64,000 nt of DNA. Origin: Chelydra serpentina (lineage: Eukaryota > Chordata > Testudines > Chelydridae). The notes beneath the pieces were generated by a model. That model saw only the letters and a program-made list of their open reading frames with translations, searched no databases and was not told the DNA's origin. The stretch lies in the NCBI GenBank assembly GCA_037349315.1, contig JBAIAC010000574.1:1-64000 (forward strand), read 5' to 3'. This document shows, piece after piece, positions 47,286 to 55,630 of this stretch. The translations under genes and the position numbers were made by a program. How positions within the stretch are numbered: the stretch's first letter is position 1; each line of letters starts with the position of its first letter.

Positions 47286-50200
47286 GGTGCCGCCCGGCCG
47301 CACTGGGCACCGGCGCCCGCTGCCCGAGAGGCGCCAGCCATAGACCGGGCAGCGGGGGGGCGGGAATTGGGGCCGGGGGGGGGGGGGGCGGACGCCGGGA
47401 GGCCCAGGGCTCCTGCCCGCTGCACGCTCAGCGCCGGAATAACAGGGCTGGGGCTGAGCTGAGCTGCCAGCGAGGAGGAGCCTGGGCTTTCCCTCCCCCC
47501 CCCCTCCGTCCCTCCCTCCCCCCCCTCCATCCCTCCATCCCTCCCCCTCTCCCTGCCTCCATCCCTCGCTCCCTTGGGCTTTCCCGGCCCAGGCTGCAGC
47601 CAGACTGCAGAGGCTCAGGCCTGCGGCGGGGAGCGGGCCTGCCCTGGCGCTGGGCAGCCGGGGGGTCCCAGGCGGGTGCCAGCTATTGCCCCCCCACGCC
47701 AAGGCCTGGCAGGGAGTGTGGGGGCTAAGCCCCAAGGCAGGGGGCTGAAAGGTGCCATCAGACCCCCCTCCTCGGGGGCAAAACAGAGCAAGAGGCCTGT
47801 GGTTTCCGGATCGCCCTCCCCCCTAATATTAATCACTGCCCCCCCCCCAGGTGCACTGCGGGGGAGCCATCCATCTGCCCGCACGGCAGTGCCATCTGCT
47901 GCCCGTCGCCCCCCAGCCTGGGGCCGGAGCCAGCGCCTGAGTCACTGCCCGGAGCCTGGCACCGGCCCTGCCACCGCTGGGGACACGGCAGGGGGAGAGG
48001 AGGGCAGGGAAGTGGGCCACGACCCCGGGTTCGCCTCACCCCCCGCCCCACAGAACCTTCCGGACAAACCACAGCGGGGCCCCCCCAGCCCCACGTGAAC
48101 CACGTCCCCCTGCCCCCCGGGTGTCTGTGCCAACCGGCCCGAGGGCACCGCCCCGCTCACAGCTCAGCACCAGCAAGGGAGAGTCCCTGGGCGGGCAGGG
48201 GCTGCGGGGCCGTTCCCAGGGCATCCGGGCCTGTGAGGCGGCCGTGGGGCCAGCCCCACACTGGGCTGGGATGTACCAGCTGAATGAGACCGGCTGGCAC
48301 AGGGCGGGGGGCAGGGAATGGAGCAAGGGGCCTTTCCCCGCTAGGGGGCACTGGCTCCCATCCGGCCCTGGGGCAGGATTGACAAATTCAGTGACCCCCA
48401 GGTGAAAGAATTGCGGGGGGGGGGGGGGGGGGGGGAGGGGCAGCCACAGCATGGAAACCACTGGCACCAGCTGGCCCCCTCCCCTCAGTGGGGAGGCCGG
48501 GGCTGAACTGACCAAGGGGCCAGAGCGCACCTCATGTGTGGGTCAGGCCGGGGTATGGGGTGGGGGGGCTGTTCCCCACTCGGGACAAACGCAGGATTTC
48601 TCCAGCCGTGTGTCCAGACAGAGCCCTCAGCCCCCCACCCCGAACCCCCCTCCCCCCCAAAAAGGCCCTGACGGGGGCCACTGACTCCAGGTCTGGCTGT
48701 GTGGGGGCTGATGTGTCTGGAGAGGGCTGTGGGGGGGCTGATGTGTCTGGAGAGGAACCGGGGGGTGGGGGGCTCTAGTCCCCACTCCTGCCCCCCCCAT
48801 GGCTCAGCTGCTCTCTGGGCCCCCCCCCAGGCCAATCCCTCCCTCACTCGCCCCAGAGCCTGGCCCCGATCTCTCCCCATGCCAGCGCGGAGCCCAGGGA
48901 CCGGTTCAGGGGGTGCTAATCCGTGGGGGGTTCTGAGCATCAGGTACGACCCCCGGCCCAGGCCCCAGAGCCCCGGGGGGCGGGGGGGGCAGACAGGCAT
49001 TGGGGGACCGGAGCTGGACTCACCTTCTTCTGAGGGGCAGGTGTCTGGGGCCTGGGCCACCCCTTGGGGCTTGGGGGGCCCCGGTGCTGCTGGCCCGCTC
49101 CGGGGGTCGCCGTCAAGCGGCTCGTCATTCCCTGCAGGGGCCTCGGCGCTGCCGCGCTCCGGCCGCATCTCGTCCCCCGGCCCCTCCGGGCACAGATCCG
49201 GCAGCTGGAAGGGAGGACAGACAGGTTGGGGGGCGGGAGGGACAGGCAGAGGGTCCCCCCCCCCCCCCCCCCCACCGAGCCCAGCCCTGTCGGTGCCCCT
49301 CACTTCCGCCTGTTCCAGCTGGAGGCAGAACCCGGGTATTGGCTTTGCTGACTGGTTTCCTGGCACTGCTGGCCTGGCCATGGCCATCCCCAGCCCCTCC
49401 CGCCCCCTCGCCAGGGGGGTGTCAGCCGCTGTCACTGATCACTCCTCACCTCCGCCACTGCTTCCTGCTCAGAGACTCCCCAGGCGGGGGCCAGCCCAGG
49501 GAGGGGTCCCCGCTCGGATCCCCCGGACGCAGAAAGAGGAGCTTGTTTCCTGCCATACTGCCACCCACACAAGGGCTTGTTATTGTAGGGTCTCCAAGAG
49601 CTGAGTGTCATGCTCCGGTTTGTTATGGTAGGGTGGCCTTGGTTTGTTACTGTAGGGTCTCTATGAGCACAGGGTGTCATGCTCTGGTTTGTTACTGTAG
49701 GGTCTCTATAGCACTGGGTGTCATGCTCTGGTTTGTTACTGTAGGGTCTCTATAGCACAGGGTGTCATGCTCTGGTTTGTTACTGTAGGGTCTCTATAGC
49801 ACAGGGTGTCATGCTCTGGTTTGTTACTGTAGGGTCTCTATGAGCACAGGGTGTCATGCTCTGGTTTGTTATTGTAGGGTCTCTATAGCACTGGGTGTCA
49901 TGCTCTGGTTTGTTATTGTAGGATCTCTATAGCACTGGGTGTCATGCTCTGGTTTGTTGTTGTAGGGTCTCTATGAGCACAGGGTGTCATGCTCTGGTTT
50001 GTTATTGTAGGGTCTCTATAGCACTGGGTGTCATGCTCTGGTTTGTTATTGTAGGGTCTCTATAGCACTGGGTGTCATGCTCGGGTTTGTTATTGTAGGG
50101 TCTCTATAGCACAGGGTGTCATGCTCTGGTTTGTTATTGTAGGGTCTCTATAGCACTGGGTGTCATGCTCTGGTTTGTTATTGTAGGGTCTCTATAGCAC

Positions 50201-53200
50201 TGGGTGTCATGCTCTGGTTTGTTATTGTAGGGTCTCTATAGCACAGGGTGTCATGCTCTGGTTTGTTATTGTAGGGTCTCTATAGCACTGGGTGTCATGC
50301 TCTGGTTTGTTATTGTAGGGTCTCTATAGCACTGGGAGTCATGCTCTAGTTTGTTATTGTAGGGTCGCTTTGGTTTGTTATTGTAGGGTTTTCCCTTTGC
50401 ATTGAGACTCCTGATGTTCTTAACAGAAAAATGTGTTTGGAAGCATGGTCCGGAACCCCAGCCCCTCCCCGCTGAGAAGGGCAGGGGGCCGTGAGCTGCT
50501 CCGATGGGGGGAGGGGATGGGGCAGAGCCCTCCTGTCTAAGGAGACTCCCTGCACTGCAGCCCCCACCTTCGGCAGCTGCTGCTCCCTAATTCAGACATG
50601 GCCCCGAATGCCCAGGGAGGGCCAGGCTGAGAGTCAGCGACATGCAGGGCGGGGGGTGGGGGGTGGGGGGTGTCCCTGGCTTGAGATTCCTCCTCATGAC
50701 ACGTTTAAAAACGCGCCTAATACAGCAGCCACTGGAGCTCCTGCCATGTTGCATGAGCAACCCTACAATAACAAACCCGCATGCACAGCCCCAGTGCTCC
50801 AAGAGACCCTACAATAACAAACCACCATACACAGCCCTAGTGCCCCGAGATAACCTACCATAACAAACCCGCATGCACACAGCCCCAGTGCTCCAAGAGA
50901 CCCTACAATAACAAACCAGCATGCACAGCCCCAGTGCCCCGAGAGACCCTACAATAACAAACCCGCATGCACACAGCCCCAGTGCCCCGAGAGACCCTAC
51001 AATAACAAACCCGCATATACAGCCCCAGTGCCCCAAGAGACCCTACAATAACAAACCCGCATGCACAGCCCCAGTGCCCCGAGAGACCCTACAATAACAA
51101 ACCCGCATGCACAGCCCCAGTGCCCCGAGAGACCCTACAATAACAAACCCGCATGCACAGCCCCAGTGCCCCGAGAGACCCTACAATAACAAACCCGCAT
51201 ATACAGCCCCAGTGCCCCGAGAGACCCTACAATAACAAACCCGCATGCACAGCCCCAGTGCCCCGAGAGACCCTACAATAACAAACCACCATACACAGCC
51301 CCAGTGCTCCAAGAGACCCTACAATAACAAACCACCATACACAGCCCCAGTGCTCCAAGAGACCCTACAATAACAAACCAGCATACACAGCCCCAGTGCC
51401 CCGAGAGACCCTATAATAACAAACCAGCATACACAGCCCCAGTGCCCCGAGAGACCCTATAATAACAAACCAGCATACACAGCCCCAGTGCCCCGAGAGA
51501 CCCTACAATAACAAACCCGCATACACAGCCCCAGTGCTCCAAGAGACCCTACAATAACAAACCCGCATATACAGCCCCAGTGCCCCGAGAGACCCTACAA
51601 TAACAAACCCGCATACACAGCCCCAGTGCTCCAAGAGACCCTACAATAACAAACCCGCATATACAGCCCCAGTGCCCCGAGAGACCCTACAATAACAAAC
51701 CCGCATACACAGCCCCAGTGCCCCGAGAGACCCTACAATAACAAACCAGCATATACAGCCCCAGTGCTCCAAGAGACCCTACAATAACAAACCAGCATAT
51801 ACAGCCCCAGTGCCCCGAGAGACCCTACAATAACAAACCCGCATGCACAGCCCCAGTGCCCCAAGAGACCCTACAATAACAAACCCACATGCACACAGCC
51901 CCAGTGCTCCAAGAGACCCTACAATAACAAACCCGCATGCACAGCCCCAGTGCCCCGAGAGACCCTACAATAACAAACCACCATACACAGCCCCAGTGCC
52001 CCGAGATAACCTACCATAACAAACCACCATACACAGCCCCAGTGCCCCGAGAGACCCTACAATAACAAACCCGCATGCACAGCCCCAGTGCCCCGAGATA
52101 ACCTACCATAACAAACCACCATACACAGCCCCAGTGCTCCAAGAGACCCTACAATAACAAACCACCATACACAGCCCCAGTGCTCCAAGAGACCCTACAA
52201 TAACAAACCCGCATACACAGCCCCAGTGCCCCGAGATAACCTACCATAACAAACCAGCATACACAGCCCCAGTGCTCCAAGAGACCCTACCATAACAAAC
52301 CACCATACACAGCCCCAGTGCCCCGAGAGACCCTACAATAACAAACCCGCATGCACAGCCCCAGTGCTCCAAGAGACCCTACAATAACAAACCCGCATGC
52401 ACACAGCCCCAGTGCCCCGAGATAACCTACCATAACAAACCACCATACATAGCCCCAGTGCCCCGAGAGACCCTACAATAACAAACCCGCATGCACACAG
52501 CCCCAGTGCTCCAAGAGACCCTACAATAACAAACCCGCATATACAGCCCCAGTGCCCCGAGAGACCCTACAATAACAAACCCGCATACACAGCCCCAGTG
52601 CTCCAAGAGACCCTACAATAACAAACCCGCATATACAGCCCCAGTGCCCCGAGAGACCCTACAATAACAAACCACCATACACAGCCCCAGTGCTCCAAGA
52701 GACCCTACAATAACAAACCAGCATATACAGCCCCAGTGCCCCGAGAGACCCTACAATAACAAACCCGCATGCACACAGCCCCAGTGCTCCAAGAGACCCT
52801 ACAATAACAAACCAGCATACACAGCCCCAGTGCCCCGAGAGACCCTACAATAACAAATCAGCATGCACAGCCCCAGTGCTCCAAGAGACCCTACAATAAC
52901 AAACCAGCATACACAGCCCCAGTGCCCCAAGAGACCCTACAATAACAAATCAGCATGCACAGCCCCAGTGCCCCGAGAGACCCTACAATAACAAATCAGC
53001 ATGCACAGCCCCAGTGCCCCGAGAGACCCTACAATAACAAACCAGCATACACAGCCCCAATGCCCCGAGAGACCCTACAATAACAAACCAGCATGCACAC
53101 AGCCCCAGTGCCCCGAGAGACCCTACAATAACAAACCAGCATACACAGCCCCAGTGCCCCGAGAGACCCTACAATAACAAACCCGCATGCACACAGCCCC

Positions 53201-54307
53201 AGTGCCCCGAGAGACCCTGCAATAATAAACCCACAAGCACCACCCTATCCCCCTGAGAGACCCATAATAACAAACCAGCACACACAGCCCCAAGAGACCC
53301 TACAATAACAAATGAGCATGCACAGTCAAGAGACCCTACACTAACAAACCAGGCTGCCTGCAGTGCCTCAAGGGAAGGATATGCAGGTATTTATATGATA
53401 TGCAGGAATTTATACCCCCCCTCCCCCCCCATTCCTGGGACTGTATCTGCCCCACACCAGGAAGCCCAGCCCCTAGCAGCCGGTTTGCTGGGGCTGGGGC
53501 GGTCCCAGCCTCTCCATTGAAGCTCTGCTCTAACCAATCTCACCCCCGCCCCCCAGGAATGGAGACTCCCAGCACCCACCCAGGGGGGAGGGGGGGGGGA
53601 AGTCTGGTGGGATCCCTCTGCCCAACAGCCAGGAAACACCCCGTGAGCCCGAGAGGGGCGGCATCTCCAAAAACCCTCAGCCCCATATGCCAGGACTGGG
53701 GTCCGGGCCCCCTTAGTGACCCCCATCGCAGACCCCACAGCCAGCCCAACACGGCGTGCGCAATTCCTTCTGCATGGCCGCCTCTGCACAAACACCCCGA
53801 CTGCCCCTGCAGAGACACCCCGATTACCCCCACATGCCCCCCCCCAGCCACCCTGCACAGACCCCCCGACTGTCCCTGCAGAGACACCCCGATTACCCCC
53901 ACATGGCCCCCCCAGCCACCCTGCACAGACCCCCCGACTGTCCCTGCAGAGACCCCCGATTGCTCCTACGTGACCCCCCCTGCCACCCTGCACAGAACCC
54001 TCCAACCCCCTCTGCAGAGACCCCTCCCCCCAATGGCCCCTAGACCGACCCCCCGTCACACCAGCACAGAGCCCCCGACTGCCCCGGGGACATCCCCTGT
54101 CCGGCTGGCCCAGCGCTCACAGGGGACCCAGAGGGCCCCAGATCCCCTGCACCGGCCCCACATGCTCCCCAGAGATGCCATGAGGCTCTGTCCCCCATCC
54201 CAGGCCCTTACCCACTGCTGGCTGGGGAGGGCCATGGAGGTCAGGATATCGGCCATGGCCCCCAGTATCTGGTCCGTGCTCCCTGCTGCTTGCTGGGGGG
54301 CCTTCAT
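24056..54307 (-). CDS. ARHGEF25: ARHGEF25, alternative-promoter isoform
   Basis: Replaces the 47195-47285 first exon by two exons, 54212-54307 and 49024-49204, joined to the shared exon at 38460. Predicted 714 aa. The new N-terminus [18 protein letters not shown] resembles the mammalian GEFT long-isoform start (which has TDRILGVM). Phases are 0 then 1, matching the shared exon. This form lacks the Cys-rich palmitoylation segment, so different membrane targeting is expected by analogy. Confidence 0.75.
24390..24800 (-). repeat. Minisatellite in ARHGEF25 intron 15
   Basis: About six copies of a 58-68 bp unit (GGGGGAGCCCAGGGCTGGGA, TAGGAAGGGGCTGCAGGT, GGGGCACCGGTAG on the + strand). Confidence 0.9.
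24920..25021 (-). CDS. ARHGEF25: ARHGEF25 exon 15
   Basis: Residues 590-623 of the variable C-terminal tail ([15 protein letters not shown]...). Donor GGG|GTGAGT and acceptor CTTGCAG; both phases are 0. Confidence 0.88.
25130..25560 (-). repeat. Minisatellite in ARHGEF25 intron 14 carrying donor-like sites
   Basis: Roughly nine units of about 50-55 bp. Read on the sense strand most contain CAGCTGAGGTAGGGG, a good match to a 5' splice site (GAG|GTAGGG). The array begins about 30 nt after the exon 14 donor. Confidence 0.85.
25592..25815 (-). CDS. ARHGEF25: ARHGEF25 exon 14
   Basis: Residues 515-589: [19 protein letters not shown], then [10 protein letters not shown] as in mammals. The first part is the PH C-terminal extension that contacts Galphaq. 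Donor GAG|GTACTG. Confidence 0.93.
26045..26757 (-). repeat. G-rich repeat in ARHGEF25 intron 13
   Basis: Degenerate array of GGGGCAGCCCAGGGG-type modules (about 15-35 bp), with a longer duplicated unit at 26530-26750. It starts about 10 nt past the exon 13 donor. A G run lies at about 26030-26047. Confidence 0.85.
26769..26949 (-). CDS. ARHGEF25: ARHGEF25 exon 13 (PH domain, C-terminal half)
   Basis: Residues 455-514, [19 protein letters not shown] to [10 protein letters not shown]. Contains the PH C-terminal helix with its conserved Trp ([12 protein letters not shown]). Donor AATG|GTAGGT, phase 1. Confidence 0.94.
27025..27480 (-). repeat. Minisatellite in ARHGEF25 intron 12
   Basis: GGGGCGGGGCCTGCCAGGGG and CGGGGCTCCATGGGTGGG modules, period about 38-45 bp with a longer duplicated block. 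Ends 8-10 nt from the exon 12 donor. The modules resemble Sp/KLF GC boxes. Confidence 0.88.
27489..27680 (-). CDS. ARHGEF25: ARHGEF25 exon 12 (PH domain, N-terminal half)
   Basis: Residues 391-454, [19 protein letters not shown] to YLFKSSIK. Includes [18 protein letters not shown], the PH beta-strand core. Confidence 0.95.
27681..28163 (-). other. ARHGEF25 intron 11
   Basis: Short intron of unique C-rich sequence; no exon seen. Confidence 0.6.
28164..28241 (-). CDS. ARHGEF25: ARHGEF25 exon 11
   Basis: Residues 365-390, [20 protein letters not shown] and RLQGFE: end of the DH domain. Phase 0 at both ends. Confidence 0.95.
28430..28990 (-). repeat. Minisatellite in ARHGEF25 intron 10
   Basis: About 15 copies of a unit of about 36 bp (CCCACGGAGATGCTGCCC, CATGCCCCCTCCGGTCCC), plus a duplicated block of about 300 bp (compare 28500-28600 with 28800-28900). 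Confidence 0.88.
29106..29156 (-). CDS. ARHGEF25: ARHGEF25 exon 10
   Basis: Residues 348-364, [17 protein letters not shown], a 51-nt DH exon. Acceptor CGTCCCAG; donor GAG|GTAGGG. Confidence 0.94.
29485..30792 (-). repeat. 50-bp minisatellite filling ARHGEF25 intron 9
   Basis: About 26 homogeneous copies of a 50-bp unit (CAGCCCGGCGTGGGCGGCTG, GCTCTGGGGCGGAGCGTCTC). The edge is about 12 nt from the exon 9 donor. It has no stop codon in many frames, producing long false reading frames, including one fused to exon 9. Confidence 0.95.
30804..30896 (-). CDS. ARHGEF25: ARHGEF25 exon 9
   Basis: Residues 317-347, [20 protein letters not shown] to QLLLK: conserved region 3 of the DH domain, the RhoA-facing helix. 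Donor AAG|GTGAGG. Confidence 0.96.
30897..31287 (-). other. ARHGEF25 intron 8
   Basis: G-rich on the + strand with weak GGTCAGATGGGG repeats; no exon seen. Confidence 0.6.
31288..31377 (-). CDS. ARHGEF25: ARHGEF25 exon 8
   Basis: Residues 287-316, [20 protein letters not shown] to DSYFE, nearly identical to mammalian ARHGEF25. Confidence 0.96.
31640..33015 (-). repeat. G-rich complex minisatellite in ARHGEF25 intron 7
   Basis: GGGGCAGGGCTGGGGGCAGG modules organised, on the right, into longer units of about 115-250 bp (compare 32470-32560, 32610-32690 and 32740-32830). Ends about 23 nt from the exon 7 donor. Confidence 0.9.
33039..33108 (-). CDS. ARHGEF25: ARHGEF25 exon 7
   Basis: Residues 263-286, [20 protein letters not shown] and FIKH. 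Enters in phase 2 and leaves in phase 0. Donor CAC|GTGAGT. Confidence 0.93.
33109..33586 (-). other. ARHGEF25 intron 6
   Basis: Unique sequence, no tandem array and no other exon. Confidence 0.6.
33587..33690 (-). CDS. ARHGEF25: ARHGEF25 exon 6
   Basis: Residues 229-262, [20 protein letters not shown] to IYDWHK. Donor AAGGA|GTGAGT. Confidence 0.95.
33691..34072 (-). other. ARHGEF25 intron 5
   Basis: G-rich on the + strand with loose GGGAGGGGG repeats; no array of fixed period. Confidence 0.55.
34073..34139 (-). CDS. ARHGEF25: ARHGEF25 exon 5
   Basis: Residues 206-228, split Met then [20 protein letters not shown]: conserved region 1 of the DH domain. Acceptor GTGGGCAG. Confidence 0.95.
34375..35338 (-). 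repeat. 36-bp minisatellite with KpnI-type sites in ARHGEF25 intron 4
   Basis: About 26 copies of CTGGTACCTCCACCCAGGAA followed by CCCCCATCCCTACCCC. Almost every unit carries GGTACC. It begins about 40 nt after the exon 4 donor and fills most of the intron. Confidence 0.95.
35380..35495 (-). CDS. ARHGEF25: ARHGEF25 exon 4
   Basis: Residues 168-205 plus two bases of Met206, ending [11 protein letters not shown]. Donor AGTAT|GTAAGT is close to ideal. The acceptor is a tandem CAGCAG: using the outer CAG (end 35498) adds one Gln without changing frame. Confidence 0.9.
35496..36979 (-). other. ARHGEF25 intron 3
   Basis: Contains a GT-rich repeat at about 35770-36215 and otherwise unique sequence. 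Confidence 0.55.
35770..36215. repeat. GTGTGTCTGTGTGTGCA-type repeat
   Basis: Irregular GT-rich modules of about 30 bp (TGTCTGTGTGTGCAATGG). Purine-pyrimidine alternation could favour Z-DNA. Confidence 0.85.
36980..37069 (-). CDS. ARHGEF25: ARHGEF25 exon 3
   Basis: Residues 138-167, [20 protein letters not shown] and [10 protein letters not shown]. The L-L-x-x-L-L-E-G stretch matches the mammalian protein. Acceptor TGTTGCAG, donor CAG|GTGAGG. Confidence 0.88.
37430..38125 (-). repeat. Minisatellite in ARHGEF25 intron 2
   Basis: Units of about 25-55 bp mixing AGCCCCCCATAGCAGTGCCC and AGCCCCTGGGAACCCAGCCC. Starts about 15 nt after the exon 2 donor. Confidence 0.9.
38141..38460 (-). CDS. ARHGEF25: ARHGEF25 exon 2
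   Basis: Residues 31-137. Starts [18 protein letters not shown], matching the human [18 protein letters not shown], and contains [18 protein letters not shown]. Shared by both isoforms. Longer than its mammalian counterpart. Confidence 0.93.
38485..39265 (-). repeat. Minisatellite beside the ARHGEF25 exon 2 acceptor
   Basis: GGGCACAGGGTGGGCAGGGG and GCTGGCACAGGGTGTGGGGT modules in units of about 40-65 bp. The edge is about 25 nt upstream of the exon 2 acceptor, so it lies where the branch point would be. Confidence 0.9.
39266..41550 (-). other. ARHGEF25 intron 1, unique part
   Basis: No exon supported. Contains GTGTGCGC-type purine-pyrimidine sequence near 39958-40055 and a MIR-type head fragment near 40632-40665. 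Confidence 0.45.
41555..41893. repeat. 73-bp minisatellite in ARHGEF25 intron 1
   Basis: Four to five copies of GAAAGGCCCCATGCCCCGTT, CCCTGTGCCAGCCGGTGCCC, TGCCCCGGATCAGAGCCGGC, GCCCCCTAGAGGG; starts at 41618, 41691 and 41764 give a period of exactly 73. Confidence 0.9.
41894..44370 (-). other. ARHGEF25 intron 1, mixed unique sequence
   Basis: Holds a short GGGGGAGGAGCCAG repeat at 42880-43080, G/C runs near 43620, and an AT-rich island at 42671-42752 (CTGTTTATTTTAATGAGG, TTATTATTGTATAAACA). No exon seen. Confidence 0.4.
44381..45112 (+). repeat. Satellite array A with GACCCTACAATAACA core
   Basis: About 16 units of 39-49 bp. Core GACCCTACAATAACACACC with linkers such as GTCTGGGTACATTCACGTAA or ATCTCGGTTAACTCCAGGAA. 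The core is conserved while the linkers vary. A diverged solo copy lies at about 44286. Confidence 0.92.
45113..45725 (-). other. ARHGEF25 intron 1, no further exon
   Basis: Contains a MIR-type head fragment at about 45250-45310 (GATAGAACCCAGGAGTCCTG). Confidence 0.45.
45726..45985 (-). repeat. Tandem MIR-type tRNA-like heads, antisense
   Basis: GATAGAACCCAGG-type starts at 45734, 45810, 45887 and 45963, a 76-77 bp period. Each unit also has TGCTCTAACCCGCTAG. This is the same unit as at 59459-60010, in the opposite orientation. Confidence 0.85.
46620..46925. repeat. Three tandem copies of a ~107-bp unit
   Basis: GGGCCCCCTCCCTGCCCCCA, CCCTGGGGGGGGACCAACGC, ACCCCCAACCCCGGCAGCCC and CAACACACACACCCGGCGCC, then CAGTTCTAAATTCGCC, repeated three times with little divergence. 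Near-identity suggests recent duplication. Confidence 0.9.
47195..47285 (-). CDS. ARHGEF25: ARHGEF25 exon 1 (membrane-targeting isoform)
   Basis: ATG at 47285 in a good context (GCACCATGA). Encodes [20 protein letters not shown] then [10 protein letters not shown], aligning with the human start MRGGHKGGRCAC...RKVLAKCGCC. Donor CGAG|GTCAGT in phase 1. One of the three cysteines reported as palmitoylated in the human protein is Ser here. Confidence 0.92.
47286..47740 (-). promoter_or_regulatory. Likely 5' UTR and promoter of the short ARHGEF25 isoform
   Basis: CpG-rich, TATA-less sequence with an extended polypyrimidine/polypurine tract (47495-47575) immediately upstream of exon 1. Confidence 0.45.
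47741..49023 (-). other. Upstream of exon 1 / intron of the long isoform
   Basis: No further exon. Contains a G run at 48414-48436. Confidence 0.45.
49024..49204 (-). CDS. ARHGEF25: ARHGEF25 alternative exon 1c
   Basis: Sixty residues, [20 protein letters not shown] to DTCPSEE. Acceptor TCCCTTCCAG and donor GAAG|GTGAGTCC are both strong. Phase 0 in and phase 1 out, joining exon 2 to give Glu-Ser-Tyr-Ser. The sequence itself is not conserved enough for me to match residue by residue. Confidence 0.72.
49576..50393 (-). repeat. Satellite array B, core on the minus strand
   Basis: About 18 units of 44-46 bp reading GGTTTGTTATTGTAGGGTC, TCTATAGCACTGGGTGTCAT, GCTCT on the + strand. The core is the reverse complement of that in arrays A and C; the linker is unrelated to either. 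Confidence 0.93.
50394..50754. other. Unique spacer between arrays B and C
   Basis: About 360 bp of non-repetitive sequence separating oppositely oriented arrays. No gene. Confidence 0.6.
50755..53355 (+). repeat. Satellite array C, core on the plus strand
   Basis: Roughly 55 units of 46-48 bp: GAGACCCTACAATAACAAAC, then C(A/C)GCATACACAGCCCCAGTG and CCCCGA or CTCCAA. Variants differ at a few fixed positions (CCGCATGCACAC, CACCATACAC, CAGCATATAC), so subtypes are interspersed. The distal end decays from about 53220. Confidence 0.95.
53356..54211 (-). other. ARHGEF25 long-isoform intron, 5' part
   Basis: Includes a short C-rich repeat at 53795-54030 (CAGAGACACCCCGATTACCC, about 60 bp period). 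No exon besides 54212-54307. Confidence 0.5.
54212..54307 (-). CDS. ARHGEF25: ARHGEF25 alternative first exon 1b
   Basis: ATG at 54307 (GGCCATGA). Encodes 32 residues, [20 protein letters not shown] to LPSQQW, then [20 protein letters not shown] aligns with TDRILGVM of the mammalian long isoform. Confidence 0.78.
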
Positions 54308-54560
54308 GGCCTGGGGTCCCACCTCGCTGCCCCCGACGGCTTCCCTGCTCCAGCGCGAGGCTGGAGGTGTCTGGGGGCAGCATGGGCGCCGGGCGGAGCC
54401 GCGGGCACCCTGCCCGTGTGGCAGCCGAGCGCGGCCAGGATTGCTAAACAGACGCGGATCCTGCGTGGCTCCAAGCCGAGGCCCCCGCCCCGGCCCCCCG
54501 CTCCACCGCAGCTACCATAACTTCTCTGCTACAAGCTGCTACCCTCCCCCGGCCCGCCAC
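54308..54560 (-). promoter_or_regulatory. Likely promoter of the long ARHGEF25 isoform
   Basis: CpG-rich, TATA-less sequence immediately upstream of exon 1b. Confidence 0.4.
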
Positions 54561-54717
54561 CGCCCCATATCTCCCGCCTCCTCCCTAGCTGCTCCCCGGC
54601 CTTGGGAGAGCGCAGGGGGAGGGCTGAGACCCCCCAGGGCAGCACTCAGAGTCGGGGGGAGCTCAGGGGCAGGGCTGCCTTTGGAATGAAAAAGGGGCCA
54701 GTGATCTAGAAACCATC

Positions 54718-55180
54718 CGGCCCAGTGGTGCCGGGGTCTAGAAACCACCGGGCCCAGCGGTGCCGGGGGCTACGAACCGCCCGGCCCAGTGGTGCCGGGG
54801 GCTACGAACCGCCCGGCCCAGTGGTGCCGGGGTCTAGAAACCACCGGGCTCAGCAGTGCTGGGGTCTAGAAACCACCGGGCTCAGCGGTGCCGGGGGCTA
54901 CGAACCACCGGGCCCAGCGGTGCCGGGGGCTACGAACCGCCCGGCCCAGTGGTGCCGGGGTCTAGAAACCACCCGGCCCAATGGTGCCGGGGTCTAGAAA
55001 CCACTGGGCCCAGCGGCACCAGGGGCTACAAACCACCGGGCCCAGCGGCACCAGGGTCTAGAAACCACCAGGCCCAGCAGTGCTGGGGTCTAGAAACCAC
55101 CGGGCCCAGCAGTGCTGGGGTCTAGAAACCACTAGGCCCGGCAGTGCCGGGGTCTAGAAACCACTGGGCCCAGCGCTGCG
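54718..55180. repeat. 32-bp minisatellite with XbaI-type sites
   Basis: About 14 copies of GGTGCCGGGGTCTAGAAACC followed by ACCGGGCCCAGC. Two variants alternate: TCTAGAAACCACC and GCTACGAACCGCC. Confidence 0.92.
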
Positions 55181-55254
55181 GTGTGTGGGGAGGGGCAATG
55201 GAGAGGGTCAGGCCATTGACAGGGCCCTAGAGAGAAATTTCCTGGCAGTGCTGC

Positions 55255-55630
55255 AGGGCAGATAGCCCCAGTTGGCTCCCCTTTCTCCCATAGCCCAGGA
55301 ATTACAGTCGGGGGCTCCCCTTCAAGTCAGGGCCGTCCCGCTGCCCCCTATAGACCAGGAATTACGGTCGGGGGCTCCCCCCGAGTCAGGGCCATCCCAC
55401 TGCCCCCTATAGACCAGGAATTACAGTCAGGGGCTCCCCCCGAGTCAGGGCCGTCCCGCTGCCCCCTATAGACCAGGAATTACGGTCGGGGGCTCCCCCC
55501 GAGTCAGGGCCGTCCCGCTGTCCCCTATAGACCAGGAATTACGGTCGGGGGCTCCCCCCCACGAGTCAGGGCCATCCCGCTGCCCCCTATAGACCAGGAA
55601 TTACGGTCGGGGACTCCCCCGGGACCTTCG
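55255..55630. repeat. 59-bp minisatellite
   Basis: About six copies of CCTATAGACCAGGAATTACG, GTCGGGGGCTCCCCCCGAGT, CAGGGCCGTCCCGCTGCCC. Confidence 0.92.

Noticed and set aside
50755..53355. CRISPR-like array: conserved core with variable intervals
   Set aside because: Linkers are not unique spacers but a few recurring variants, units are tandem, and the context is a vertebrate intron.
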